The notes under the pieces: model-generated
What the model was told of the DNA's origin: nothing
The model's input: only the letters and a program-made list of their open reading frames with translations
The model's database searches: none
Made by a program: the position numbers and the translations under genes
Source of the DNA: G038396625 sp038396625
GTDB taxonomy: Bacteria > Bacillota > Clostridia > Peptostreptococcales > Thermotaleaceae
DNA: 64,000 bases
NCBI GenBank assembly: GCA_038396625.1
Contig: CP121688.1
Span: 744,001 to 808,000 of the forward strand
Reading direction: 5' to 3'
Shown: piece by piece, positions 53,912 to 63,168 of the stretch
How positions within the stretch are numbered: position 1 is the stretch's first letter
Layout of the letters: each line of letters begins with the position of its first letter

Positions 53912-55330
53912 TTGAGTAATGCAATATCGGAAAAAAACAAGAAGAAAAGAAAAATTCAGTTTCCTCATGCATTTGTTTTATTGTTCGGAATTATTATTTT
54001 TGTAGGAATTCTTACTTATATCGTTCCAGCCGGGGAATTTAACAGAATTGAGGTGAATGGCAGAAGTGTAGTAGACCCTACAAGTTTTCACTTGATAGAA
54101 CAAACCCCTGTCAGTGTTTTTGATTTTTTTACAGCGATACCAAAAGGATTGCAAGAAGCCTCATTCTTAATGATTATGATCTTAATCATTGGAGGCGCCA
54201 TCCGCGTGTTTGACGGCACTGGAGCGATCCGGGCAGCCATCTTGAAGTTAACCCATAGTATAGGAGAAGAGAGATCAGGATGGGTATTATCCGCAATTAT
54301 GTTGTTTTTTGGATGTTTAGGAGCATTCCCTGGCATGCTAGAGGCAGCAATTCCTTTTGCACCTCTTTGTATAGGGATTGCCTTAACCTTAGGATATGAT
54401 GCTTTGGTAGGAATAGCCATCTCTTTGCTACCCATTGCAATAGGATGGAGCGCAGGGCCATCTAATCCTTGGACGGTAGGGATTGGACAAAGCGTGGCAG
54501 AACTCCCTATGTTTTCAGGATTTGGCTATAGAATGTTTGTATTTGTTGTATTTATGGCTGTATCCTTTGCATTTGTATTAAGATATGCCAATAAAATTAA
54601 AAAAGATCCTACCAAAAGTGTAATTTATGGAATGGATATCAAGCACTTACAGCAAAGCAATAAAAATCAATCAGTGGAATTTACCAAAAGCCATCAGCTC
54701 GTATTGACGACATTTGTAATAACAATTGCCTTTATTGTATATGGTGCACTAAAGTGGAAGTGGGGAATTCCTCAAATGTGTGCTACCTATATTATTGGTG
54801 CCATTATCGGAGGAAAATTTGCGGGATACAATAGTGGGAAAATCGCCGATGAATTATTAGAAGGTGGAAAGGAAATATTCATTGGTGCCATGGCTGCTGG
54901 ATTAGCAAGAAGTATTAGTGTCATCATGGCAGATGGACATATTGCAGATACAATTGTATATGGCATTTCTTCTGTATTAAATGGCTTGCCTCCAATGGTT
55001 ACTGCAATTGGTATGTTTATTGCCCAAACCATTATCAACTTCTTTATTCCTTCTGGTAGTGGACAGGCTTTGATTACACTGCCAATATTAATTCCAGTTG
55101 CAGATATTATTGACCTAAATAGACAAATTGCTATATTAGCTTACCAGTTTGGTGATGGTTTGTCTAATCTTTGTTACCCAACAGTTGGAGGATTGGTTGC
55201 ATTCTTAATCTATTCAAGAATTTCTTTTAACAAATGGTTAAAATTTATTATGCCATTTATGCTTGCTATATGGGCAGCAGCCGTTGTATGCTTAGCGGGG
55301 GCAGTAATGATTAATTTTGGACCATTTTAG
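53912..55330 (+). CDS. YfcC/DcuC-family membrane transporter
   Basis: The 472-residue protein has about twelve membrane segments and the YfcC-type start FPHAFVLLFGIIIFVGILTYIVPAGEF split over the first helix, followed by GCLGAFPGMLEAAIPFAPL and the C-terminal FFIPSGSGQALITLPILIP. Relatives transport amino acids, peptides or dicarboxylates. TTG 53912 is preferred, as AAAAGGAGG ends at 53902 (9 nt away), whereas ATG 53903 directly touches it. It stands directly after the Cache two-component operon, which may control it (inference). Confidence 0.85.
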   Translation: MSNAISEKNKKKRKIQFPHAFVLLFGIIIFVGILTYIVPAGEFNRIEVNGRSVVDPTSFHLIEQTPVSVFDFFTAIPKGLQEASFLMIMILIIGGAIRVFDGTGAIRAAILKLTHSIGEERSGWVLSAIMLFFGCLGAFPGMLEAAIPFAPLCIGIALTLGYDALVGIAISLLPIAIGWSAGPSNPWTVGIGQSVAELPMFSGFGYRMFVFVVFMAVSFAFVLRYANKIKKDPTKSVIYGMDIKHLQQSNKNQSVEFTKSHQLVLTTFVITIAFIVYGALKWKWGIPQMCATYIIGAIIGGKFAGYNSGKIADELLEGGKEIFIGAMAAGLARSISVIMADGHIADTIVYGISSVLNGLPPMVTAIGMFIAQTIINFFIPSGSGQALITLPILIPVADIIDLNRQIAILAYQFGDGLSNLCYPTVGGLVAFLIYSRISFNKWLKFIMPFMLAIWAAAVVCLAGAVMINFGPF

Positions 55331-55348
55331 GGAATAAAGCTATGATTA

Positions 55349-55375
55349 TAGACGTCCTTTTGGGCGTCTTTTTTC
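55349..55375 (+). terminator. Terminator of the YfcC-type gene
   Basis: AGACGTCC (55350-55357) pairs with GGGCGTCT (one G-U) over a TTTT loop, followed by TTTTTT. Confidence 0.85.
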
Positions 55376-55483
55376 ATGCTCCAAATCGTTTAGGGAGATA
55401 TAAATATGCTATAATAATTGTAGGAAAATGAAAATAATAAAGAGTTTATTATGTGGGTGCGTTAAATATTAAGGAGGCTTTCT

Positions 55484-56647
55484 ATGTGGATCACTATTTC
55501 CGAGGCGTTAAAACTAGATACATTTAGATCTTTTCAACTAGTGGCGGGTAAGAATGGTCTGAATAATAAATTTAAAAAGGTAGGCATCCTTGACTGGGAA
55601 ATAGGACAAAAGATAGAGGGTCAATTTGGTAGAGAAGAATTAATATTAAGCAGCTTTTTAGGGGCAAGAAATAATGTGGATTTATTATTTGAATCCATAA
55701 AAAATTTGATCGAAGATGAGGTCAGTGGGTTAGGAATAAAGAACATATATTTTAAAGAAATACCTGCTCAAATTATAGACTACGCAGATAAAAAGAAGTT
55801 TCCAATATTTATATTTGATAATAGTGTTTTTGTTGAGGACATTATCACAGAAGTAAGGGATGTGATCCGAAACAAGGAAAATTATCAGCTGCTTCAATCT
55901 AAAATGGACGCCATTCTTGCAGAGGATATGAGCAATAGATTTGTAAAAGAGACAGCATTAGAGCTCAATCCTGTTTTTAAAGAAAATTTTATTGCTGTGT
56001 TTTGTCAAGAAAAACAGCATGAAGATGATACCAATATCATTCATCTATTAGAAGATGTAAAGAAATGCAAGACTATAGATCCCTATACTTTTATATCAAA
56101 ATATAGGGATGGAATATTCATCATCTACAGCTTTGACAGGGTGAATAAAAATAAAATAATAAAAAATATAGACCGTCTCATGAGCGAGATTGGGATTGAC
56201 CGGGAGAAATTTTATATTGGCATCAGTAATGATCATCATTTAAATGAATTAAATATAGGAATGAAAGAAAGCTTATATGCAGTAGAAGTTTGTGAAATAG
56301 AGAAAAAAGACCAAACCTTTTTTAAAAACATCGGTGTGTATAAAATCTTGATGCCTTTTATGGATAAAACTTGGATACATCGTTTTTGTAATGAAATCAT
56401 TGTGCCTTTACAAAAATATGATGAACAGTATCATACAGAAATATTAAATACAGTAATCTGCTATGTTGAAAATGACGGCAATGTAAAAAAGACATCGGAA
56501 GCATTGATACAGCATGAAAATACCATAAGATATAGAATAAATAAGGTAAAAGAGCTCCTACACATGGGAGATCTAAATGGCAGCTTTTATGAACAACTTT
56601 TTATTGCAATAAAGATTTATAAAGCATTACAAGATTTGAGAAGATAG
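55484..56647 (+). CDS. PucR-family transcriptional regulator (short form)
   Basis: The 387-residue protein has an N-terminal PucR domain (about 5-125; ISEALKLDTFRSFQLVAG), a GGDEF-like middle linker and a C-terminal helix-turn-helix of the PucR type (NVKKTSEALIQHENTIRYRINKV). It is a probable activator of the adjacent NhaC/PLP-enzyme genes or of the molybdenum hydroxylase genes downstream, since PucR in Bacillus controls purine breakdown (inference). SD: AAGGAGG. Confidence 0.85.
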   Translation: MWITISEALKLDTFRSFQLVAGKNGLNNKFKKVGILDWEIGQKIEGQFGREELILSSFLGARNNVDLLFESIKNLIEDEVSGLGIKNIYFKEIPAQIIDYADKKKFPIFIFDNSVFVEDIITEVRDVIRNKENYQLLQSKMDAILAEDMSNRFVKETALELNPVFKENFIAVFCQEKQHEDDTNIIHLLEDVKKCKTIDPYTFISKYRDGIFIIYSFDRVNKNKIIKNIDRLMSEIGIDREKFYIGISNDHHLNELNIGMKESLYAVEVCEIEKKDQTFFKNIGVYKILMPFMDKTWIHRFCNEIIVPLQKYDEQYHTEILNTVICYVENDGNVKKTSEALIQHENTIRYRINKVKELLHMGDLNGSFYEQLFIAIKIYKALQDLRR

Positions 56648-56698
56648 TCTATCTTTGATAAAGTGACAATATAAAACTGCATAACCGTTATAAACACT

Positions 56699-56738
56699 CA
56701 AAAAGCAAAATCTATAAAAATATGGATTTTGCTTTTTA
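56699..56738 (+). terminator. Terminator of the short PucR gene
   Basis: The stem AAAAAGCAAAATC (56699-56711) pairs with GATTTTGCTTTTT (56724-56736) around a 12-nt loop. Confidence 0.88.
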
Positions 56739-56772
56739 CAATTTTGTGGGCTTAATCGGTTAAGTGTTTAGG

Positions 56773-56821
56773 AAAAGTACAAAACAAAGGCTTGATGTTC
56801 TAAATTATTACAAAGGAAAAT
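56773..56821 (+). repeat. 49-bp intergenic direct repeat, copy 1
   Basis: The sequence beginning AAAAGTACAAAACAAAGG and ending TTATTACAAAGGAAAAT matches 58614-58662 at 45 of 49 positions, without gaps. It precedes the second NhaC gene by about 300 bp. The rest of 56739-57129 shows no gene. Confidence 0.8.
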
Positions 56822-57129
56822 CGTTTTAGCACAAAGAAATCCCATTATAATTTAAAATATTATGAAATATTAAAATATTTTAAAATTTGACTTCAATACA
56901 ACTTAACTTTTGCAGAATAACTTGCAAAAGAAAAAAAGTTTAATTGATGGAAGGGTTTAACGCTATCCGAATAATAGCTACGTAAGTGTTTTTTAGGGTA
57001 AAGGTACCTATCGCTTATTTCACATTTCGTGGAGTAAGAGTTTTAGCATTGTTCGCTATAAGATAAACGAAAGGGGGATAGAAAAAAAAGTAAAGGAAAA
57101 GTTTACAAGATGAAAATGGAGGGATTTCA

Positions 57130-58605
57130 ATGAAAAGTGTACTGAAACTTACGCCAATCTTATTATTAGCAGGTTTAGTTATTAGTGGTACAGATGTATT
57201 GGCAGCAGCACCAATTGCAGCTTTATATGCAGGGATTATTTGCGTTTTAACAGAAAAAATAACAACTACAGAAATTATTGATAAAGCGATAGACAATGCG
57301 AAAAGTGGTATGATGGTATTTTTTATATTGATGGTGGCATATGCTTTAGCTGAGGTGTTTATGGTTACAGGTGTGGGAGCAGCGATTATTAGCATTTCAA
57401 TAAAATTAGGGGTTACAGCTAGGTCTATAGCAGTAGTTACTTTTTTATCAACATGCATATTGTCGGTTTCAACGGGAACTTCATGGGGAACTTTTGCGGC
57501 ATGTGCCCCTATTTTCCTGTGGTTAAATCATGTATTAGGAGGGAGTGTAAGTCTTACACTTTGTGCGGCTGCAGGGGGTGCAGCTTTTGGAGATAACATT
57601 GGATTAATTTCCGATACCACAATCTTTAGTTCGGGAATTCAAAATGTTAATGTCGTTGACAGAGTTAGACATCAAGGTGTATGGTCTCTGCTATGCGTAT
57701 TCACTTCTGCTATATTATTCTATGTTACGAGTATGCTATTTAAATTGCCCACAACTGTAGGAAATGCAGCCCAAGCAATCGGAGAAATACCTGATGAGGC
57801 TTGGACAAAACTAGAAGAAATAAGACCTTCTGCCGTTGCATTACTTCAACAAGTCCAAACGGGTGTACCGCTTTATATGGTTATTCCTATTGTTCTTGTA
57901 ATAGGGCTAGCCATTGGAAGGAAACAGACGTTAATTTGTTTAAGTGCAGGCATCTTTAGTGCATTTTTTTTAGGGGCTATTGCTGGAACTATTACATCTT
58001 TTTCTCAAGCAATAGACTTAATCTATACAGGATTTTCAGATGCAGGTAGTTGGGTAGTGATTATGATGATGTGGGTAACCGCCTTTGGTGGAATTATGAA
58101 CAGTATGAATGCTTTTGAACCTATAGCAAAAGGATTTCTAAAAATTTCAAATAATGTTAAACAGCTTATGACTTGCAATGCGTTATTATGTATTATTGGG
58201 AATGCAGCACTCTCAGATGAAGTTGCTCAAATGGCAACGATTGGACCGGTCATTAAAAACGTAGTAGATAATCATGTGGAAGGTTCAAAAGAGGATAAGT
58301 ATGTATTGGCACTAAGAAATGCAACTTTTTCAGATGCCCTGGGCGTGTTAGGTTCAGAATTAATTCCATGGCATGTGTGTGCAATATACTATGTATCTTT
58401 AGCACAAGCTGTATATCCTTTATACACGTTTCACCCAATCGATCTGATTAAATTTAATTATATGGCAATCATCAGTGTAGTTTCCATGATGGTACTGACT
58501 TTTACAGGAATGGATCGTTTGATACCTTTGTTCAAATTACCTTCAGAACCTAATGTTCGATTGATAAAAGATGGCATGGATAGAATGAACAAAAGTACAA
58601 TCTAA
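57130..58605 (+). CDS. NhaC-family antiporter, second
   Basis: The 491-residue protein has about twelve helices, with the family's STGTSWGTFAACAPIFLWL, GGAAFGDNIGLISDTTIFSS (the paired-acid/serine loop) and GSELIPWHVCAIYYV near the C-terminus. It differs clearly from the copy at 46878 and carries a large loop about residues 205-240. Exchange of Na+/H+ or of an amino-acid-derived acid is expected. SD: TGGAGGG. It is flanked on both sides by the 49-bp repeat. Confidence 0.88.
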   Translation: MKSVLKLTPILLLAGLVISGTDVLAAAPIAALYAGIICVLTEKITTTEIIDKAIDNAKSGMMVFFILMVAYALAEVFMVTGVGAAIISISIKLGVTARSIAVVTFLSTCILSVSTGTSWGTFAACAPIFLWLNHVLGGSVSLTLCAAAGGAAFGDNIGLISDTTIFSSGIQNVNVVDRVRHQGVWSLLCVFTSAILFYVTSMLFKLPTTVGNAAQAIGEIPDEAWTKLEEIRPSAVALLQQVQTGVPLYMVIPIVLVIGLAIGRKQTLICLSAGIFSAFFLGAIAGTITSFSQAIDLIYTGFSDAGSWVVIMMMWVTAFGGIMNSMNAFEPIAKGFLKISNNVKQLMTCNALLCIIGNAALSDEVAQMATIGPVIKNVVDNHVEGSKEDKYVLALRNATFSDALGVLGSELIPWHVCAIYYVSLAQAVYPLYTFHPIDLIKFNYMAIISVVSMMVLTFTGMDRLIPLFKLPSEPNVRLIKDGMDRMNKSTI

Positions 58606-58613
58606 TGATTATA

Positions 58614-58662
58614 AAAAGTACAAAACAAAAGCCTTAAGTTCTAAATTATTACAAAGGAAAAT
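58614..58662 (+). repeat. 49-bp intergenic direct repeat, copy 2
   Basis: This copy lies 9 nt after the NhaC stop and about 120 bp before the class-V PLP enzyme. It differs from copy 1 at four positions near its centre only; the flanks on both sides are unrelated. Confidence 0.8.
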
Positions 58663-58779
58663 AACCTAAAGAGATAGAATATTTAAACAAAAGGGCATGT
58701 GAAGTAAAGACTAGAAAAATGAGTGTAGAAGATCTTGCTAGAAAAGGACTTCATAAAATAATGAAAAGGAGTGAACTGT

Positions 58780-60063
58780 ATGATGAAATTTGAATTTGAC
58801 GTTCAATATGTTAGGGAGCAGTTTCCATGCTTGGAGAGAAAAATTAATGGGCATCCAGCGGCCTATCTAGATGGACCTGGAGGATCTCAAGTACCTAGGT
58901 GTGTAGTAGATAAAATGGCAGATTATTTATTCTACCATAATGCAAATGCTCACGGATGCTATGCTACTTCTCTTGAAAGTGATAAAATGTATTTAGAAGC
59001 AAGAAAAACCTTTGCAGATTTTTTAGGGTGTAGTGAAGAAGAGATTGCATTTGGAGCAAATTCATCATCGAATAATTTTAAATTGGCATTGGGTATTGCA
59101 CGGGATTTAAAAGAGGGCGATGAAATCATAATCACAGATATTGACCATGAAGGAAATCGATCACCTTGGAGAATTCTTGAAGAAAGAGGTATGGTGATTA
59201 AGAGTGTAAAAGTTGATAAAGAAACGTGCACGATTGATATGAATGATTACAAAGCAAAATTATCTTCAAAAACAAAGGTTGTAGCTATGAATTGGGCTGC
59301 AAATGCGGTAGGAACAATTAGTGATGTAAAAACGATGGTAGCCATGGCTCATGAGGTAGGAGCACTGACAGTAGTAGATGCAGTACATTATGCACCGCAC
59401 AGACCGATTGATGTAAAAGACATTAATACAGATTTTCTTGTCTGTTCTGCGTATAAATTTTTTGGTCCTCATATTGGTATTATTTATGGAAAAAAAGAAG
59501 TGATGAAAAAATTACGTACCATTAGAGTACTAGCTGATGACAATATGGAGCCACCTGAAAAATTTGAAACAGGAACACCTAGCTTTGAGTCAGCCTGTGG
59601 AGCAGCTGCAGCTGTAGACTTTATCGCAGATATTGGAAAGCACCATGAAAAATACGTACAAGAACATTTTGAAGAAGAACTAAAAGGATTAGAAGGTCGC
59701 AGAAAGTATATTGTTGCAGGTATGATGATGATTGATCAATATGAAGAACCCCTTGCAAAAAAACTAAGAGATGAATTGCAAAAAATTGAAAAGGTCAAAA
59801 TATATGGTCCACCTGAAGGTGCGCCAAGAACTTCAACGGTATCTTTTACGGTAGAAGGAAAGAGTGCATTAGAGATTGCCAAATACTTGGGAAATAAAGG
59901 CATATTTGTATGGGATGGAGATTTTTATGCGATTGAGATTGTGAATAATGTGTTGAGTTTACAAGAACAAGGAGGTTTAGTAAGAATAGGGCTTGCGCCA
60001 TATAATACTATGGAAGAAATCGATCGAACGATTAAGGCTGTTAAAGAAGTTTGTGAAATATAA
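58780..60063 (+). CDS. Cysteine-desulfurase-like class V PLP enzyme
   Basis: The 427-residue fold-type-I enzyme has the PLP lysine in VCSAYKFFGPHIG, the phosphate/aspartate region VDAVHYAPHRPIDV and an N-terminal YLDGPGGSQVPRCV. It matches the cysteine desulfurase-like family of unknown reaction rather than true IscS/SufS, and it has no SufU/IscU next to it. A lyase or aminotransferase acting on a small amino acid is plausible. ATG 58780 follows AAAAGGAG by about 8 nt; GTG 58771 overlaps the site. The racemase follows closely. Confidence 0.85.
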   Translation: MMKFEFDVQYVREQFPCLERKINGHPAAYLDGPGGSQVPRCVVDKMADYLFYHNANAHGCYATSLESDKMYLEARKTFADFLGCSEEEIAFGANSSSNNFKLALGIARDLKEGDEIIITDIDHEGNRSPWRILEERGMVIKSVKVDKETCTIDMNDYKAKLSSKTKVVAMNWAANAVGTISDVKTMVAMAHEVGALTVVDAVHYAPHRPIDVKDINTDFLVCSAYKFFGPHIGIIYGKKEVMKKLRTIRVLADDNMEPPEKFETGTPSFESACGAAAAVDFIADIGKHHEKYVQEHFEEELKGLEGRRKYIVAGMMMIDQYEEPLAKKLRDELQKIEKVKIYGPPEGAPRTSTVSFTVEGKSALEIAKYLGNKGIFVWDGDFYAIEIVNNVLSLQEQGGLVRIGLAPYNTMEEIDRTIKAVKEVCEI

Positions 60064-60109
60064 AAAATAGTCTATGTGGATGCAGGTGGATAAGAAAGAG
60101 GGTGACATG

Positions 60110-61213
60110 ATGGAAAGAAACCAAGTTTATCAGTATCCAGCCTTAGAAATTAACTTAAATAAAGTCTACGATAATATAAAAACGATGGTTGAAATAGGTA
60201 GAGAAAAAGACATTGAGATAGCAGGGGTAATTAAAGGATTTAACGGATTAACGCGTGTGGTCAATAAGTTTGTTGAAGGAGGCTGCAAGCATCTTGCGAC
60301 TTCGAGGCTCGATCAGATCATACAGCTAAAGGATGAAGGCATACAACATCCATTTATGCTCATTCGAATCCCTATGTTAAGCGAGGTAAAGAAGCTGGTT
60401 CAGTATGCAGATATAAGTTTGAACAGTGAATTAAGTGTCATTGAAAGGATTCATGAAGAATGTAAACGCCAGAACAAACGCCATAAGGTTATCTTGATGG
60501 CTGATTTAGGAGATTTAAGGGAAGGATTTTGGGATAAAGGTGAGCTTGTGGAAGCGGCTTGTTATATTGAGAAAAAGCTAGATGGTATAGAACTATATGG
60601 CGTAGGAACCAACTTAGGCTGCTATGGTTCCATAAAGCCAACGGAAGAAAAAATGAATGAATTATGCAGTATAGCAGAAGAAATTGAAGAAAAAATCAAT
60701 AGAAAATTAGATATTATTTCAGGTGGTGCCACAAGCTCTATCCCTCTAATTCTTGAAAATAAGATGCCAAAAGGAATCAATCATTTACGAATTGGCGAAG
60801 GGATTATTTTGGCCAAAGACCTGCCAGATTTATGGGGATTAGATATGGATTATATGCATCAAGATATATTTACCCTTAAAGCAGAGATTATTGAAATGAA
60901 AAGAAAACCCACCTATCCTGTTGGAGAAATTGCTATTGATAGTTTTGGGAATAAACCTACTTATACAGATCGAGGCATAAGGAAAAGAGCACTTTTGGCT
61001 ATGGGAAAATTAGACTATGCCTTAAATGATAAAATCATACCAAGGCAAAAAGGAATTGAAATTGTTGGAAGTAGTAGTGATCATTTAATCATAGACATAG
61101 AGGACTATGAAGGGACATTGAAGATCGGAGATATTTTGGAATTTGATATATACTATCCAGCAATGATATATTTGACAAATTCAAGATATATAAATATTAC
61201 TTATGTAGAATAA
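60110..61213 (+). CDS. Alanine/ornithine-racemase-family PLP enzyme (Orr-like)
   Basis: The 367-residue fold-type-III PLP enzyme starts YPALEINLNKVYDNIK, has the PLP lysine in GVIKGFNG and shares with ornithine racemase (Orr) of amino-acid-fermenting Clostridia the segments YADISLNSELSVI, KVILMADLGDLREGFW, YGVGTNLGCYG and ISGGATSS. The substrate may be ornithine or another amino acid. ATG 60110 is chosen, 7 nt after the GAGGG core; ATG 60107 is possible. It lies 46 nt after the class-V PLP enzyme and is probably co-transcribed. Confidence 0.85.
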   Translation: MERNQVYQYPALEINLNKVYDNIKTMVEIGREKDIEIAGVIKGFNGLTRVVNKFVEGGCKHLATSRLDQIIQLKDEGIQHPFMLIRIPMLSEVKKLVQYADISLNSELSVIERIHEECKRQNKRHKVILMADLGDLREGFWDKGELVEAACYIEKKLDGIELYGVGTNLGCYGSIKPTEEKMNELCSIAEEIEEKINRKLDIISGGATSSIPLILENKMPKGINHLRIGEGIILAKDLPDLWGLDMDYMHQDIFTLKAEIIEMKRKPTYPVGEIAIDSFGNKPTYTDRGIRKRALLAMGKLDYALNDKIIPRQKGIEIVGSSSDHLIIDIEDYEGTLKIGDILEFDIYYPAMIYLTNSRYINITYVE

Positions 61214-61229
61214 TGGTTTCAACAAAGAG

Positions 61230-61264
61230 AAGTAGGTAAAATATATTGATCTACTTTTTTTTGT
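61230..61264 (+). terminator. Terminator of the PLP enzyme/racemase genes
   Basis: AAGTAG (61230-61235) pairs with CTACTT (61251-61256) over a 15-nt loop, followed by six T residues. Confidence 0.7.
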
Positions 61265-61299
61265 TTTTAGCCTGGAAAATTTGTATCAATACTGGATGA

Positions 61300-61617
61300 T
61301 ATATTGCACCAACTTATACTACAGGGGTACAGTATGTAGCCCTTGTGATCTCAGGTACAATGTATAAAGATGCTTATCAAAAAATGGGTCTGCATCCCAA
61401 AAACTTGTCTACGGCATTAGAAGATTCGGGGACCCTTGTTGCGCCCCTCATTCCTTGGAGTACAGATGGTGCTTTTATATCAGGGGCATTGGGAATTCTT
61501 CCTTTAGCGTATATCCCCTTTGCTTTTCTCAATTTAATTAACCCACTGGTATCTATATTCTACGGTTTTACTGGAATAACTATGGAAAAACTTTCGAAAG
61601 AAGAAAAGACAGCTTAA
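61300..61617 (+). pseudogene. C-terminal remnant of an NhaC-family antiporter gene
   Basis: After an in-frame TGA at 61297, about 105 codons encode only the end of an NhaC protein: YVALVISGTMYKDAYQKMGL, LEDSGTLVAPLIPWSTDGAF and LNLINPLVSIFYGFTGITM. This matches the conserved NhaC C-terminus (substrate-gate PLIPW motif), but the first three-quarters of the gene are missing. The GTG at 61345 opens the frame but has no ribosome site. It is followed by an intact terminator, a sign of a deleted gene. Confidence 0.8.
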
Positions 61618-61625
61618 TTTGGAAT

Positions 61626-61665
61626 ACAATACCTTCACGAATTTCATTCGTGAAGGTATTTTTTC
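61626..61665 (+). terminator. Terminator after the NhaC remnant
   Basis: A perfect 14-bp stem AATACCTTCACGAA (61628-61641) / its complement (61647-61660) with a 5-nt loop is followed by TTTT. Confidence 0.92.
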
Positions 61666-61800
61666 AAGTGAGTCGTTGCATCAAATTGTTTTGTTTGCCA
61701 CCAATGTTCTAGACTTTTTATTGACGTTATTCATGTATGCTATAAATAAGAAATTTAAAATATGCAAAAAATGTTGCAGTATTTAAGGAGGTTCGTTGAT

Positions 61801-62259
61801 ATGCTTTTAACATTACATGTAAATGGTGTAGCCCATCACTTAGATGTGGATCCAAGTCGTAGACTACTAGATGTATTAAGGGAAGAATTAGGATTAACGG
61901 GTGCTAAGGAAGGGTGTGGAGAAGGAGAGTGCGGCGCTTGTACTGTAATTATGGATGATGTGGCGGTGAACTCCTGTCTTGTCCTTGCCCATCAAACGAG
62001 AGGAAAAAAAATTACTACAGTAGAGGCGTTGGAGAAAGATGGAGAATTAGATCGATTGCAGAAAGCTTTTATTGAAAATGGTGCTGTACAATGTGGCTAT
62101 TGTACTCCAGGGATGCTTATGTCCTGTAAAGCACTATTAATGCGCAATCCAAATCCTACAGAAGAAGAAATTCGTATTGCTATTGAGGGGAATCTTTGTA
62201 GATGTACAGGATATACCAAGATTGTCAATGCTGTAAAGAATGTGGTAGAAGAAAAGTAA
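61801..62259 (+). CDS. Molybdenum hydroxylase [2Fe-2S] subunit (xanthine dehydrogenase/CoxS type)
   Basis: The 152-residue protein has an N-terminal plant-type [2Fe-2S] domain (KEGCGEGECGACTV and a later NSCLV) and a C-terminal four-helix [2Fe-2S] domain (QCGYCTPGMLMSC, GNLCRCTGYTKI). All eight cluster cysteines are present. It passes electrons from the molybdenum centre to FAD. ATG 61801 has AAGGAGGT before it, against an in-frame ATG at 61762 without a site. Confidence 0.95.
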   Translation: MLLTLHVNGVAHHLDVDPSRRLLDVLREELGLTGAKEGCGEGECGACTVIMDDVAVNSCLVLAHQTRGKKITTVEALEKDGELDRLQKAFIENGAVQCGYCTPGMLMSCKALLMRNPNPTEEEIRIAIEGNLCRCTGYTKIVNAVKNVVEEK

Positions 62260-62283
62260 GGAAAGAAGGAGGGACGTTGAAAC

Positions 62284-63168
62284 ATGGATGAAATGATTAT
62301 GAAAACACCCAATACCATAAAAGAGTTAACAGAGGCATTAAAAGATGTAGACAACAATACCTATCTGATTAGTGGAGGCACTGATCTTATTATCAAATTC
62401 AGAAAGGATCGAATCCATTCTGCAACGGTGATTGATTTAAAAGGGATCAAAGAATTAAGTTATATCAAAGAAGAGGATGGATGTATAAAAATTGGAGCAG
62501 GGACTACCTTTACAGAAATTGGAGATCACCCATTGCTACAAAATCATGCCGCCTGTTTGGTAGAAGGCGTTTGTCAAATAGGATCTACTCAAATTCGCAA
62601 TGTAGCAACGATCGGAGGCAATGTAGCCAATGCTTTTGCAGGTGCAGATGCCATTCCAGGTCTGATAGCAATGGATGCAAAGGTAAAAGTACTGAATGCA
62701 CAGGGAGAAACTTATGTAAAAGAGGTAGAACAGATCTTGTTAGGTGCTGGTAAGAATAGTTTAAAACCTGATGAAGCAATTATTGAAATCATTATTCCGG
62801 CTTTAGGTAAGGACTATCAGAGTGCCTTTGCAAAGGTAGGCAGCAGATCGAGGGTTACAATCGCCAAAATGAACATCGCAGCGGTTGTAAAGGTGAATGA
62901 AGACAACCAGATGATTGAAGATGTCCGTATTGTATTAGGGGCATTAGGGCCTAAGGCTTTTCGTTCTTCAATGGTGGAGAATATCCTAATTGGGAAAAAG
63001 ATATCAGAGGGCGTAGCAGCTGCCTTTACAGATGCATTAACAAAACAGGTAGATTTAGCAATACCGGGAAGAAAGTCTCGGGTTTATAAGCGAGAAGCTG
63101 TAAAAGGATTAGGAGATGAAATCTATCACAAATTATTCAAAAAAACAGGAGGTGAAGCTGAATGCTAA
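62284..63168 (+). CDS. Molybdenum hydroxylase FAD-binding subunit (xanthine dehydrogenase/CoxM type)
   Basis: The 294-residue flavoprotein subunit has the FAD-binding YLISGGTDLIIKFRK, TQIRNVATIGGNVANAF and DAIPGLIAMDAKV segments, followed by the CO-dehydrogenase flavoprotein C-terminal domain (about 180-285). It receives electrons from the [2Fe-2S] subunit and passes them to NAD+ or another acceptor. It overlaps the large-subunit gene by 7 nt. Confidence 0.95.
   Translation: MDEMIMKTPNTIKELTEALKDVDNNTYLISGGTDLIIKFRKDRIHSATVIDLKGIKELSYIKEEDGCIKIGAGTTFTEIGDHPLLQNHAACLVEGVCQIGSTQIRNVATIGGNVANAFAGADAIPGLIAMDAKVKVLNAQGETYVKEVEQILLGAGKNSLKPDEAIIEIIIPALGKDYQSAFAKVGSRSRVTIAKMNIAAVVKVNEDNQMIEDVRIVLGALGPKAFRSSMVENILIGKKISEGVAAAFTDALTKQVDLAIPGRKSRVYKREAVKGLGDEIYHKLFKKTGGEAEC

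Noticed and set aside
58780..60063. Naming the class-V PLP enzyme as IscS/NifS cysteine desulfurase
   Set aside because: No scaffold gene nearby and the sequence fits the desulfurase-like subfamily; a role in Fe-S assembly is not supported.
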